Part shown: positions 9,802 to 17,396 of the stretch, one piece after another | Numbering within the stretch: position 1 is the stretch's first letter | How the letters are laid out: each line of letters begins with the position of its first letter | From: Myxococcota bacterium | GTDB lineage: Bacteria > Myxococcota_A > UBA9160 > UBA6930 | Assembly: GCA_028277885.1 (NCBI GenBank) | Contig: JANQFK010000051.1 | Span: 1 to 53,415 of the forward strand | Direction: 5' to 3' | DNA length: 53,415 bases | Position numbers and translations under genes: made by a program | The notes under the pieces: model-generated | Told to the model about the DNA's origin: nothing | Databases searched by the model: none | The model's input: the letters and a program-made list of their open reading frames with translations, nothing else

Positions 9802-10229
9802 TCCTCGGGCAGCCGTCGGAAGAAGTGCAGCGAGAGCGCGTCGTCCACGGTCTCGAAGTCCACCGCCACGGGCTGGCCGATGGCGACGCTCTCGGGCTCC
9901 GCATCGGCGAGGCGGGAGACCAGGCGCGTGCCCTCGGCGAGGTCCACCAGCACGATCACGTTGGGGTACTCGAAGGGCGGCACCTGTGGGTGCTCGGCCA
10001 CCACGAAGCTGTGGATGGTGCCGCGTCCCTCGGAGCGCACGAAGTCCCAGTCCGTGGAGTGGCAGCCCGGGCACAGCGGCCCCGGCGGGTGGCGCAGCTG
10101 GCGGCAGGCCGCGCAGCGCTGGATGCGCAGCTCGCCGAGGCGGAGCCCCTCCCAGAAGAACGCGTTGTCCAGGGTGATGCCGGGCCGGGGGTGCCCCCAG
10201 CCCGCTGCGCCGCCGCTCACCGCCGCCAC
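9798..10229 (-). CDS. Stand-alone DUF35 (zinc-ribbon/OB-fold) protein
   Basis: A 143-residue protein consisting only of the DUF35 unit: N-terminal helices (NAFFWEGLRLGELRIQRC), a rubredoxin-like zinc ribbon with C-x2-C-x10-C-x2-C (CAACRQLRHPPGPLCPGC), then an OB fold. It resembles the C-terminal half of the ChsH2-like protein at 694-1668 but has no MaoC half. It is translationally coupled to the second Ltp2-like gene, so it is probably the obligate partner subunit of that aldolase. A GGAG site (10236-10239) six nt before the GTG at 10229 supports this start; GTG at 10220 is an in-frame alternative. Confidence 0.87.
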   Translation of the reverse strand: MAAVSGGAAGWGHPRPGITLDNAFFWEGLRLGELRIQRCAACRQLRHPPGPLCPGCHSTDWDFVRSEGRGTIHSFVVAEHPQVPPFEYPNVIVLVDLAEGTRLVSRLADAEPESVAIGQPVAVDFETVDDALSLHFFRRLPEE

Positions 10230-10303
10230 CGCATCTCCGGAGGGTAGTGCAGCCGCGCCACAGGGGGCGCCCGGCGACCACGAATCTCGTGGAGGACTCC
10301 GCC

Positions 10304-10942
10304 ATGCCCCGCGCCCGCTGCCGCGCCCTTGCGGCGGCTCTGCTGGCCGCGCTGCTCCTGCCCGCGTCGGCCCCGGCCGCCTCGATCTTCCAGGCCACGC
10401 TGAACAGTGATCAGCAGGTCCCGCCCGGTGGCTCCACCGGCTCGTCGGTCACGGGCACGGCCCAGCTCGTGCTCTCGGCCACGGAGCTGGCCTTCGACGT
10501 CAGCGTCGGCCCCGGCGCGGACTTCGGCCCCATCACGGGAGGCTCGGCGGGCAGCGGCGCGGAGGTGATCGGCTTCCACTTCCACACCGGGAGCCGTGCC
10601 ACCCAGTTCGGCCCCATCGTGTTCGGCATCCTCGACCCGGACGACGACACCGACGGCGACACGGTCTTCACCTTCAACGGCGACGGCAGCACCCGGATCC
10701 AGGGCGGCTGGGACCTCGGCGAGGGCAACGCCCCGTTCGTGTTCGACGACTTCCTGGCGGGCCTCCAGGCCGCGGCGCCCGGCGCCGACACCGACCTCTA
10801 CTTCAACCTGCACTCGACCGACGACCCCGGCGGGCTGATCCGCGGGCAGATCGTGGCCGTGCCCGAGCCCAGCGCGGCGCTGCTCCTCGGTGCGGCCCTC
10901 GCCGCGCTGGCGGCGCCGAGGCCCGGGGTGCGACGCCGCTAG
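10304..10942 (+). CDS. CHRD-domain protein with PEP-CTERM sorting signal
   Basis: A 212-residue exported protein. It has a signal peptide (RALAAALLAALLLPASAPAA), then one CHRD domain of the kind first seen in chordin and common in bacterial exoproteins; its end is recognisable as NLHSTDDPGGLIRGQI. The C-terminus is a PEP-CTERM tripartite tail: VPEPSAA, a hydrophobic helix, then Arg-rich RPGVRRR. Exosortase should remove the tail and release or anchor the protein at the surface. ATG 10304 is preferred because GGAGG lies at 10291-10295 and the signal peptide then starts correctly. It ends tail to tail with the next gene, sharing the bases CTAG. Confidence 0.85.
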   Translation: MPRARCRALAAALLAALLLPASAPAASIFQATLNSDQQVPPGGSTGSSVTGTAQLVLSATELAFDVSVGPGADFGPITGGSAGSGAEVIGFHFHTGSRATQFGPIVFGILDPDDDTDGDTVFTFNGDGSTRIQGGWDLGEGNAPFVFDDFLAGLQAAAPGADTDLYFNLHSTDDPGGLIRGQIVAVPEPSAALLLGAALAALAAPRPGVRRR

Positions 10943-11820
10943 GCGGCGGGCCGGCGTCGGGCGGCGAGGCCCAGCAGGCCCGAGGACAGCAGCAGCGCGG
11001 TGTTGGGGTCGGGGACCGCGACCACGCCGTAGTGCTCGGCCACCTGGCCCGCGCTCAGCACGGCGTCCTCGTAGTAGTGGAGCTGGGCGATCTCGCCCGC
11101 GAAGGCGCCGAAGCCGAAGAGGTCGCCCTCGCCCGGGCCGTTCGTGCCGCCGACGCGGCCGTTGGCGTTGCCGACGCCCGCGCTGCCGCCGCCGGACCAG
11201 TCGAGGATCCCGGCCGCCGAGGTGGTGCCCACCGAGAGCCCGTTCACGAACAGCTCGGCGCTGGTGCCGAGATCGACGACGCCGACGACCTGGATGAACT
11301 CGCCGATGCCCACCGAGCCCAGGTCGAAACCCAGGCTCGCCACGTTGGTGCGGTCGTCCTGCACGCGGAAGAGCAGGCTCGCGTCGTCGAGGGTGACGGA
11401 GAGGCCGTCGATCCAGCCGCCGGTCTCGAACAGCACCTGGGGGCCGCCCGAGAGGTCCGTCGGCCGGAACCAGATCTCGAAGCTGGTGCGCAGGCCCGTG
11501 GCGGCGCCCTGGGTCTGGAGCGAGGGCCCGAGGAGCCCGTCGTCCGCGCCGTCGAACGCGTAGGCGGCGCCGAGGCCCGGCAGGCTGCTCGTCCCCGTCA
11601 CGTGGGTGGCGCCGGAGACCGCCCAGTCGGCGCCGGCCCCCTGGGCCGCCCAGGTGGTGCCCGGGGAGGCCCCGGGGCTCGCCGCGTCCCAGGAGGTGGT
11701 CGGCGCGAGGGGCAGCGCCTCGGCGCCGAACGCCAGGCCCAGGAAGGCGATGGCCAGCAGCGCCGCGCCGGTGCGCAGGATCGAGCGGGCGGCGGAGCCT
11801 TCGGCGCGTTGCATCTCCAT
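10939..11820 (-). CDS. LamG-like PEP-CTERM surface protein
   Basis: A 293-residue exported protein. A signal peptide (ILRTGAALLAIAFLGLAFG) is followed by a concanavalin/LamG-type jelly roll: YAFDGADDGLLGPSLQTQG, FEIWFRPTDLSGG, LFVNGLSVGTT and FAGEIAQLHYYEDAVLS are the typical strands of that fold. The tail is PEP-CTERM-like with a PDP variant (VAVPDPNTALLL, hydrophobic helix, ARRRPAA). LamG domains bind carbohydrates or other ligands, and the ligand here is unknown. ATG 11820 is used; ATG 11814 is an alternative. It is convergent with the CHRD gene and diverges from the acyl-CoA ligase. Confidence 0.83.
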   Translation of the reverse strand: MEMQRAEGSAARSILRTGAALLAIAFLGLAFGAEALPLAPTTSWDAASPGASPGTTWAAQGAGADWAVSGATHVTGTSSLPGLGAAYAFDGADDGLLGPSLQTQGAATGLRTSFEIWFRPTDLSGGPQVLFETGGWIDGLSVTLDDASLLFRVQDDRTNVASLGFDLGSVGIGEFIQVVGVVDLGTSAELFVNGLSVGTTSAAGILDWSGGGSAGVGNANGRVGGTNGPGEGDLFGFGAFAGEIAQLHYYEDAVLSAGQVAEHYGVVAVPDPNTALLLSSGLLGLAARRRPAA

Positions 11821-11876
11821 GGTAGAGATCCATCGGAGCCGGACCGCCCGGGCTGAACGGTCTTGTGTGATAATTC

Positions 11877-11888
11877 CCACACTTGTGG
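11877..11888. promoter_or_regulatory. 12-bp palindrome in a divergent intergenic region
   Basis: CCACA-CT-TGTGG lies in the 129-bp divergent spacer between the LamG gene and the acyl-CoA ligase. A GATAAT hexamer (11868-11873) abuts it in a locally AT-rich patch. It could be an operator or promoter for either gene. The palindrome is visible; regulation is inference. Confidence 0.3.
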
Positions 11889-11937
11889 AAACATGCGCGC
11901 GTCCTGCGTGCAGCCGACACGCAGCAACATGCAGAGG

Positions 11938-11943
11938 TAGAGT
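11938..11943 (+). promoter_or_regulatory. Candidate -10 box for a leaderless acyl-CoA ligase transcript
   Basis: TAGAGT lies 6 nt before the ATG at 11950, with no ribosome site in between. It matches the TANNNT-just-before-start layout seen at several other genes in the window. Confidence 0.4.
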
Positions 11944-11949
11944 GCCGCG

Positions 11950-13746
11950 ATGGCAACGCCCCGAGAAGAGACCCAGCAGAAGATGGCGCGGCTCTCCGCC
12001 GCCACCCTCGCCCACACGCCGAGCCAGACCTACACCGTGGGCGACCGCTTCGAGGAGCGCGCGCGGGAGATCGGCGCGCGTCCCTTCCTGCGCTTCGGCG
12101 ACCGCACCCTCGACTACGCGGCCTTCAACGCCCGGGCGAACCGCGTCAGCCACGTGGCCCACGAGCGCGGCCTCGCCACCGGCGACGTCGCCGCCCTGCT
12201 GATGGAGAACCGGCCCGAGTTCCTCGCCACCTGGGTGGGGCTCGCCAAGCTCGGCGTGGTGACGGCGCTGATCAACACCAACCTGCGCGGCCGGCCCCTC
12301 GGCCACGCCCTCGAGGCCTCGCGCGCCCGTCACCTGTGGGCCGGCGCCGAGTGCCTCGACGCCCTGGCGACCACGGGCACCGAGGGCCTCGAGGTGCTGG
12401 TGCAGGCCGATCCCGACGCCGCCGCGCCGGCGACGCTGGCGGCGGGCGGCGTCGCCCTCGATCCCCTGCTCGAGGCCGCCTCGCCCGAGAACCCGCCCGC
12501 CGGCCGGCGCGAGAAGCTCGTGGCCGGCGACGACCTGTTCTACGTCTTCACCTCGGGCACCACGGGGCTCCCCAAGGCCGCGCGCCTCAGCCACATGCGC
12601 TGGCTCGGCGTCGGCGACGGCATGTCGGCCATCGCGGGCTACGGCCCGGAGGACGTGATCGCCTGCGTGCTGCCCCTCTACCACGCCGCCGGCGGCATGG
12701 TGGTGATCTCCTGCGCGCTGGCCCAGGGCGCCTGCGTGTCGCTGACCCGCAGGTTCAGCGCCTCGCGCTTCTGGGACGACGTGCGCCGCCACGGCGTGAC
12801 GGGCTGCCAGTACATCGGCGAGATCTGCCGGTATCTCGCGAACCAGCCCCCGCACCCCGACGACCGCGACCACGGCCTGCGCGTGCTGATGGGCGCCGGC
12901 CTCGGCCCCGACGTCTGGCGCCCGTTCCAGGAGCGCTTCGGCGTCGAGCGCATCCTCGAGGGTTGGAGCTCCACCGAGGCCAACACCTCGCTCATCAACC
13001 TCGACGGCGTGGTGGGCTCCTGCGGCCGCATCCCCTTCAAGGAGCTCCACAACGGACGCCTCGTCCGCTACGACGTCGAGACGGACAGCCACCCCCGCGA
13101 CGAAGCGGGCCACTGCATCGAGTGCGAGGCGGGGGAGGTCGGCGAGTTCATCGGCCGCATCCTCGAGCTGCCCGACTCGGGCGCCGGCCGCTTCGAGGGC
13201 TACGCCGACCCCGAGGCCACCGCGCGCAAGATCCTGCGCGACGTCTTCGAGCCCGGCGACGCCTGGTACCGCTCCGGCGACCTGCTGCGCCACGACGAGG
13301 AGGACTACTTCTACTTCGTCGACCGCATCGGCGACACCTACCGCTGGAAGAGCGAGAACGTCTCCACCCAGGAGGTCGCCGAGGCGCTCGGCGGCTTCCC
13401 GGGCCTCGAGGTGGCGAACGTCTACGGCGTGCGGGTCCCCGGCCAGGAGGGACGCGCCGGCATGGCGGCCCTGCTGCTGCGCGACCGCGACGCCTTCGAC
13501 GGCGGGGCCTTCTTCGCCTGGGTGGAGGAGCGCCTGCCCCGCTACGCCGCACCGGTGTTCGTGCGCCTGACCGGGGAGGCGGACATGACCTCCACCTTCA
13601 AGCTGCGCAAGGTGGACCTCCAGGAGGAGGGCTACGACCCGGCGAAGGTGCCCGACCCGCTCTTCGTGCGGGACGAGGAGGCGGGCGCCTACGTGCCGCT
13701 CAGCGGCGAGGCCCTGGCTCGCCTGGGGCTCGAGCCCGCCGCCTGA
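11950..13746 (+). CDS. Long-chain/FATP-type acyl-CoA synthetase
   Basis: A 598-residue ANL-superfamily ligase. The ATP/AMP P-loop is YVFTSGTTGLPKAARLSH (residues 198-215), the A5 motif is EGWSSTEAN, and WYRSGDLLRHDEEDYFYFVDR is the hinge. The form is that of the FadD6/FATP long- and very-long-chain acyl-CoA synthetases, which also include steroid-carboxylate CoA ligases. It would activate a carboxylic acid to its CoA thioester, the entry step for the acyl-CoA enzymes encoded at 1-10229. It is monocistronic, diverging from the LamG gene. The exact substrate cannot be read from the sequence. Confidence 0.9.
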   Translation: MATPREETQQKMARLSAATLAHTPSQTYTVGDRFEERAREIGARPFLRFGDRTLDYAAFNARANRVSHVAHERGLATGDVAALLMENRPEFLATWVGLAKLGVVTALINTNLRGRPLGHALEASRARHLWAGAECLDALATTGTEGLEVLVQADPDAAAPATLAAGGVALDPLLEAASPENPPAGRREKLVAGDDLFYVFTSGTTGLPKAARLSHMRWLGVGDGMSAIAGYGPEDVIACVLPLYHAAGGMVVISCALAQGACVSLTRRFSASRFWDDVRRHGVTGCQYIGEICRYLANQPPHPDDRDHGLRVLMGAGLGPDVWRPFQERFGVERILEGWSSTEANTSLINLDGVVGSCGRIPFKELHNGRLVRYDVETDSHPRDEAGHCIECEAGEVGEFIGRILELPDSGAGRFEGYADPEATARKILRDVFEPGDAWYRSGDLLRHDEEDYFYFVDRIGDTYRWKSENVSTQEVAEALGGFPGLEVANVYGVRVPGQEGRAGMAALLLRDRDAFDGGAFFAWVEERLPRYAAPVFVRLTGEADMTSTFKLRKVDLQEEGYDPAKVPDPLFVRDEEAGAYVPLSGEALARLGLEPAA

Positions 13747-13785
13747 TCCGCTCCCCGCTCCCTCGGATCCGACGTACGCATTCGC

Positions 13786-13815
13786 TTGCCCGCGCGGCGG
13801 TGCCGGGTCCATACT
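13786..13815 (+). promoter_or_regulatory. Candidate sigma70-type promoter for the serine hydrolase gene
   Basis: TTGCCC (13786-13791) and CATACT (13810-13815) are separated by 18 bp. Both keep four of six consensus bases. They lie about 110 nt before the ATG at 13926 in the otherwise empty 179-bp spacer. Confidence 0.4.
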
Positions 13816-13925
13816 GAACGCATCGTTCGTTCGCGGGCCTACCTCCTCTCTGCGTTCCTCCCGTTCGTCTCCCGTGCCGGCCCGCCTCCCGCGCGCCGGT
13901 CGGTGGTGCGCGCACCGAGGAAGTC

Positions 13926-15398
13926 ATGAAACGCCTTCTCGCTCTCGGGGTCGCGGTCGGCGCCGTCGTCGCGGTCCTTTCCCAGCCCCTTGGCGCCAGC
14001 GTGCTCCGGCCCCGGCTGGTGACGATCTGCCTGGGGCCCGCCGGCAGCGATGACCGCTCCGAGCTCCGCGTACCGGCTCCGATCGCCCGCCTGCTGGTGC
14101 GGCTCCACTGGGCCACCCGGGGCCCCTGTGTCGTACGCCTCACCTGCGCCGGGGTCCCCACCTCGCTCGGCTGCGGCGAAGTGATCGACCTCGACGACGG
14201 TCAGATCCCCGTGAGCGAGCTGTCCGAGGAGCTGGAGTTCACGGCGCTCGGTCCGGGGGAGCCCGAGATCTTCATCGATCTCACCTCGGTCCCGCCGCGT
14301 GCCTCGCAGATGGGCGCGTGCATCGACGACGCCTACGACCAGGAGGCGGAGGTGGGTTACGCCTGGGCGATCGCGAAGGACGGAGCGATCGCGGACTCGG
14401 GGGCCGGCGGGTTCGCCCGCGCCCCCTGGGAGCCGGTCTCGCCGAGCGTCCCGATGACGCCGGTCCAGTCCATGACCATCGCCAGCATCTCCAAGCCGAT
14501 CACCGCCGTCGCGACGATGCTCCTCCTCGAAGAGGAGCCCGGGATCGATCTCGACGATCCGTTCTACCCCCTGATCGCGGACGAGCTCGGCGGCCTCTAC
14601 TTTCTCGAGAACGGCGTCCTCCTGAGCGTCCCCGGCCCCGGCGTCGACCAGGTCACGATCCGCAATCTGCTCACCCACCGCAGCGGCCTCAAGACCGGGA
14701 TCGGCTGCGGGGCGTCGAAGCTGATCACCCTTCTCGGCGTCGGCGTGGTCGGCACGCCGGGCAGCACCGAGGACTACGAGAACTCGAACTTCTGCCTTCT
14801 CCGCGAGGTGATCGAGGCGGTGAGCGGCATGGACTACGTCGACTACGTCCAGACCCGCGTCCTGCAGCCCATGGGGATCGCCGCCTCGTGCATGCCCCAG
14901 CCGGTCGATCCCACGCTCTACTACAACACCATCCAGGACCCCGGGAAGGCCTGGGGCGACTACACGGCGAGCTGCAGCGCCTATGGCTGGACCGCCTCGG
15001 CGGAGCAGCTGGCGCTCTTCCTGGCCGGGGTCCGCCTGGACACCGTGCTGACCCAGGCCACCCGCGAGCAGATGCTCGGCGACTGCCCGACGGCCGGCGG
15101 CACCGACGACAAGTGCCTCGGCTGGCTGCGCAGCACGAAGGTGGTGGGTGAGCACAGCTACCACAACGGGGACTGGTACACCGGGGATTTCTGCAAGGGC
15201 ACGCCCGGCGGGCTCTCGCTCCAGCCCTCGGAGTGCAAGAAGGGCTTCAACGGCACCATCATGCGCTTCCCGCTCGGCATCGACGCCTCGCTGCTGGTCA
15301 ACACGGTGGGCGGCACCGGTCTCAACCCGGGACTCAAGAGCGAGGTCTCGATCCTGAGAGAGTGCTTCAAGGAGGCGTTCCTGGACGCCAATCCCTGA
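13926..15398 (+). CDS. Exported beta-lactamase-family serine hydrolase
   Basis: A 490-residue exported protein: signal peptide in residues 1-25, then about 130 residues of unassigned N-terminal domain, then a class C beta-lactamase/penicillin-binding fold. The catalytic S-x-x-K is Ser187-Ile-Ser-Lys190 (MTIASISKPITAVAT) and Y-x-N is Tyr284-Glu-Asn286 (EDYENSNF). The family includes esterases, DD-peptidases and lactamases; nothing here identifies an antibiotic target, and an esterase or peptidase is as likely. The mature part contains many cysteines, consistent with disulfides outside the cytoplasm. Codon choice is somewhat less GC3-biased than its neighbours, perhaps from later acquisition. 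Confidence 0.82.
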   Translation: MKRLLALGVAVGAVVAVLSQPLGASVLRPRLVTICLGPAGSDDRSELRVPAPIARLLVRLHWATRGPCVVRLTCAGVPTSLGCGEVIDLDDGQIPVSELSEELEFTALGPGEPEIFIDLTSVPPRASQMGACIDDAYDQEAEVGYAWAIAKDGAIADSGAGGFARAPWEPVSPSVPMTPVQSMTIASISKPITAVATMLLLEEEPGIDLDDPFYPLIADELGGLYFLENGVLLSVPGPGVDQVTIRNLLTHRSGLKTGIGCGASKLITLLGVGVVGTPGSTEDYENSNFCLLREVIEAVSGMDYVDYVQTRVLQPMGIAASCMPQPVDPTLYYNTIQDPGKAWGDYTASCSAYGWTASAEQLALFLAGVRLDTVLTQATREQMLGDCPTAGGTDDKCLGWLRSTKVVGEHSYHNGDWYTGDFCKGTPGGLSLQPSECKKGFNGTIMRFPLGIDASLLVNTVGGTGLNPGLKSEVSILRECFKEAFLDANP

Positions 15399-15493
15399 TC
15401 CGGCGGTGGCGAGACGCCTGGAGAGGGCTGGGCGTGCTCCGACCCACCGAGCCTACGGCGCCAGGTCCTGCGGTTCCCCCGGCAGTCCGAGGG

Positions 15494-15520
15494 GCTTCGG
15501 GAAGGCGCGCTGCCCGAAGC
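15494..15520 (+). promoter_or_regulatory. Stem-loop just before the DUF1353 ribosome site
   Basis: GCTTCGGG (15494-15501) and CCCGAAGC (15513-15520) form a perfect 8-bp stem with an 11-nt loop. It lies between the hydrolase stop and the AGAGAGGA ribosome site of the next gene. It could be a terminator without a T run, or a leader structure. Confidence 0.35.
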
Positions 15521-15533
15521 AGAGAGGACGACC

Positions 15534-15944
15534 GTGGCTGACCGCATCAAGTACCGGAAGCTCACCCACTACAAGTACCAGCTGATGGAGCGCTACGTGC
15601 ACGAGACCGGCTGGTCCCTCGACGCCGCGGTGGCGGCGCCGGGCCGCTGGGTCACGATGTCGAGGCGCGGGAGGCTCACCCTCAAGAAGGGCTACGCCTG
15701 GGACGGCCCGAGTGGCTTCATGCGCGGCTCCCTGGTGCACGACGCCTGCTACCAGCTGCTGCGCGAGAAGCTCCTCCCCCAGCGCAAGCGCAAGGACGCC
15801 GATGTCCTGCTCTGGCTGATCTGTCTCGACGACGGCATGTCCCGCACCCGCGCGGACTACGTCTACCACGCGGTCCGCGTGTTCGGCGGCGGCTCCGCGC
15901 GGCCGCCGAGGAAGAAGAAGAGCGAGATCATCCAGGCGCCGTGA
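15534..15944 (+). CDS. DUF1353 family protein
   Basis: A 136-residue protein matching DUF1353, a small family of unknown function frequent in phage and bacterial genomes. The recognisable core is KKGYAWDGPSGFMRGSLVHD, with a conserved Asp and His, followed by a second helical segment. The C-terminus is basic (RPPRKKKSE). The GTG at 15534 has an AGAGAGGA site six nt upstream. There is no signal peptide or membrane segment. It converges on the phosphotransferase gene with 48 bp between them. No function is assigned. Confidence 0.72.
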   Translation: MADRIKYRKLTHYKYQLMERYVHETGWSLDAAVAAPGRWVTMSRRGRLTLKKGYAWDGPSGFMRGSLVHDACYQLLREKLLPQRKRKDADVLLWLICLDDGMSRTRADYVYHAVRVFGGGSARPPRKKKSEIIQAP

Positions 15945-15992
15945 GCACGGTGCGCCGGGCTCCCGCGAGCGTGCAGCGGGTCTCCGGGTGGC

Positions 15993-17078
15993 CTACAGCG
16001 CCACCTCCTGGACGTCCCCCGGCGCCGGCAGCCCCAGGAACCGCGCCAGCCCGCGCACGCAGGGGTTGTTGCGCTCGAAGTCGTCGGGGATCGGCAGGCT
16101 GAGGGACTTCAGGTGCGCCGCCACCCGGATCATGATCACCGAGAAGCGGAAGGCGGCGAAGACCTCGTGGTAGTGGACGTGCTTCGCCGCGCGGCCGGTG
16201 CGTGCCTCCCAGCGGGCGATGGTGGCGTCGCGCTCCGGGAGGCCCTCGAGGCGCGGCACGTCGATGCCGGTGCTGTGGTGCCAGTCGATGAAGAGCCACC
16301 AGCCGAGGTCCTGCTCGGGGTCGGCGAGGGTGACCATCTCCCAGTCGAGCACGGCGACGCAGCGCTGCTCGCGGAAGATCATGTTGCCGATCCGGGCGTC
16401 GCCCCAGCACAGGGCAGGGGGCGCGCTGGCGGGGCGCTCGGCCTCGAGCCAGGCGAGGCCCGTCTCGGCGGTGGGCTGGGGGCGGCCTTCGGCGGCCCAC
16501 TCGAGGTAGCGGCGGTAGTCGGCGAGCTGGCGCTCCAGGGGGTCGCGCCCGGCGTCCTCCTCCAGGAAGCCGAAGCCGCGCGCACGCCAGTCGAGGCGGT
16601 GGATCTCGCCGAGCGCATCGACGCCGCTCCACCACAGTGCCATGCGCTGCTCGGGCGGGAGCTCCGCGCACCAGCCGCCGGCGTGGTAGGGCGGGCGGTC
16701 CGGCGGGATGCGGCCCTCGACGCGCTCCATCACGTAGAAGGGCGCGCCCAGGGGCTCCGGGTCCGGCTCCTGCCAGCGCGCCCGGGGCACCGGGACGGGG
16801 GTGTCGGCGAGGAGCTCGAGGACGCGGAACTGGCGACCCAGGTCGTAGTGGGGGAAGACGCGGAAGGCCGGCTCGAGGCGCGCCACCAGCGCCTCGTGGC
16901 GGGCGTTGCCGGCCTCCTGCCAGTCGAGGTCGAAGAGCAGGGTCTCGTTGGAGAAGCCGTTGCCGGGGGCCTCGAGGCCCGAGACGCGCAGCGCCTCGGC
17001 GGTGGGCAGCTTCCGGCGCAACCACGCCTCGAGACGGCGCCGCGTGGGCTCGAGGTCCCGCTCCTGCTCCCACGCCAT
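15993..17078 (-). CDS. APH-family phosphotransferase (ACAD10/FadE36-like)
   Basis: A 361-residue kinase-fold protein of the aminoglycoside-phosphotransferase family. The catalytic loop is WGDARIGNMIF (Asp227, Asn232) and the metal-binding Asp245 is in VLDWEMV. This variant, with PHYDLGRQFRVLELL at the N-lobe and HLDWRARGF-like segments, is the type associated with acyl-CoA dehydrogenases (the kinase domain of ACAD10) rather than antibiotic resistance. Those proteins phosphorylate hydroxy-acyl groups; the substrate here is unknown. It is monocistronic and divergent from the CNNM gene. Confidence 0.83.
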   Translation of the reverse strand: MAWEQERDLEPTRRRLEAWLRRKLPTAEALRVSGLEAPGNGFSNETLLFDLDWQEAGNARHEALVARLEPAFRVFPHYDLGRQFRVLELLADTPVPVPRARWQEPDPEPLGAPFYVMERVEGRIPPDRPPYHAGGWCAELPPEQRMALWWSGVDALGEIHRLDWRARGFGFLEEDAGRDPLERQLADYRRYLEWAAEGRPQPTAETGLAWLEAERPASAPPALCWGDARIGNMIFREQRCVAVLDWEMVTLADPEQDLGWWLFIDWHHSTGIDVPRLEGLPERDATIARWEARTGRAAKHVHYHEVFAAFRFSVIMIRVAAHLKSLSLPIPDDFERNNPCVRGLARFLGLPAPGDVQEVAL

Positions 17079-17086
17079 GGCGGCCC

Positions 17087-17092
17087 AGGGTA
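17087..17092 (-). promoter_or_regulatory. Candidate -10 box for a leaderless phosphotransferase transcript
   Basis: On the minus strand TACCCT lies 8 nt before the ATG at 17078, with no ribosome site. The 318-bp spacer 17079-17396 to the CNNM gene otherwise shows no convincing gene, only GC-rich non-coding sequence. Confidence 0.4.
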
Positions 17093-17396
17093 GGGCAGGG
17101 GGGCCTCAAGGCGCCGTGGGTGACGCGCCGATGGAGGGGTGGAGCCGCCGTTGCCCGCCTGGGGGGCCCACGGTAGCCTTCGAGGAGTCCATGCCTCCCG
17201 GCCCACAGCTTCCGCTCTCCGCACCGCTCTCCAAGCGCGCGCCGGTCTCCGCGTCCGCGGACGCCGCCTGCCCAGAGCCCGAACCCGACCAACGCCGCTC
17301 CCGCGCCACCTCCCTGGCGCGCGCCTTCGCGCACCCGCACGCCCGCCCCCCCGCGGCGCGTGACCGGTGCCCCTCGTCTTCCTCCCAGGAGACTCC

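Noticed and set aside
13926..15398. An antibiotic-resistance beta-lactamase
   Set aside because: The S-x-x-K and Y-x-N motifs are shared with esterases and peptidases. The sequence gives no reason to assign lactam hydrolysis.
15993..17078. An aminoglycoside resistance kinase
   Set aside because: The WGDARIGNMIF loop and the overall form match the acyl-metabolism (ACAD10-like) branch of the APH family.
17079..17396. Possible small genes in the 318-bp spacer before the CNNM gene
   Set aside because: The open frames are Arg/Pro-rich with no ribosome sites or family features. I see only the divergent promoter region.
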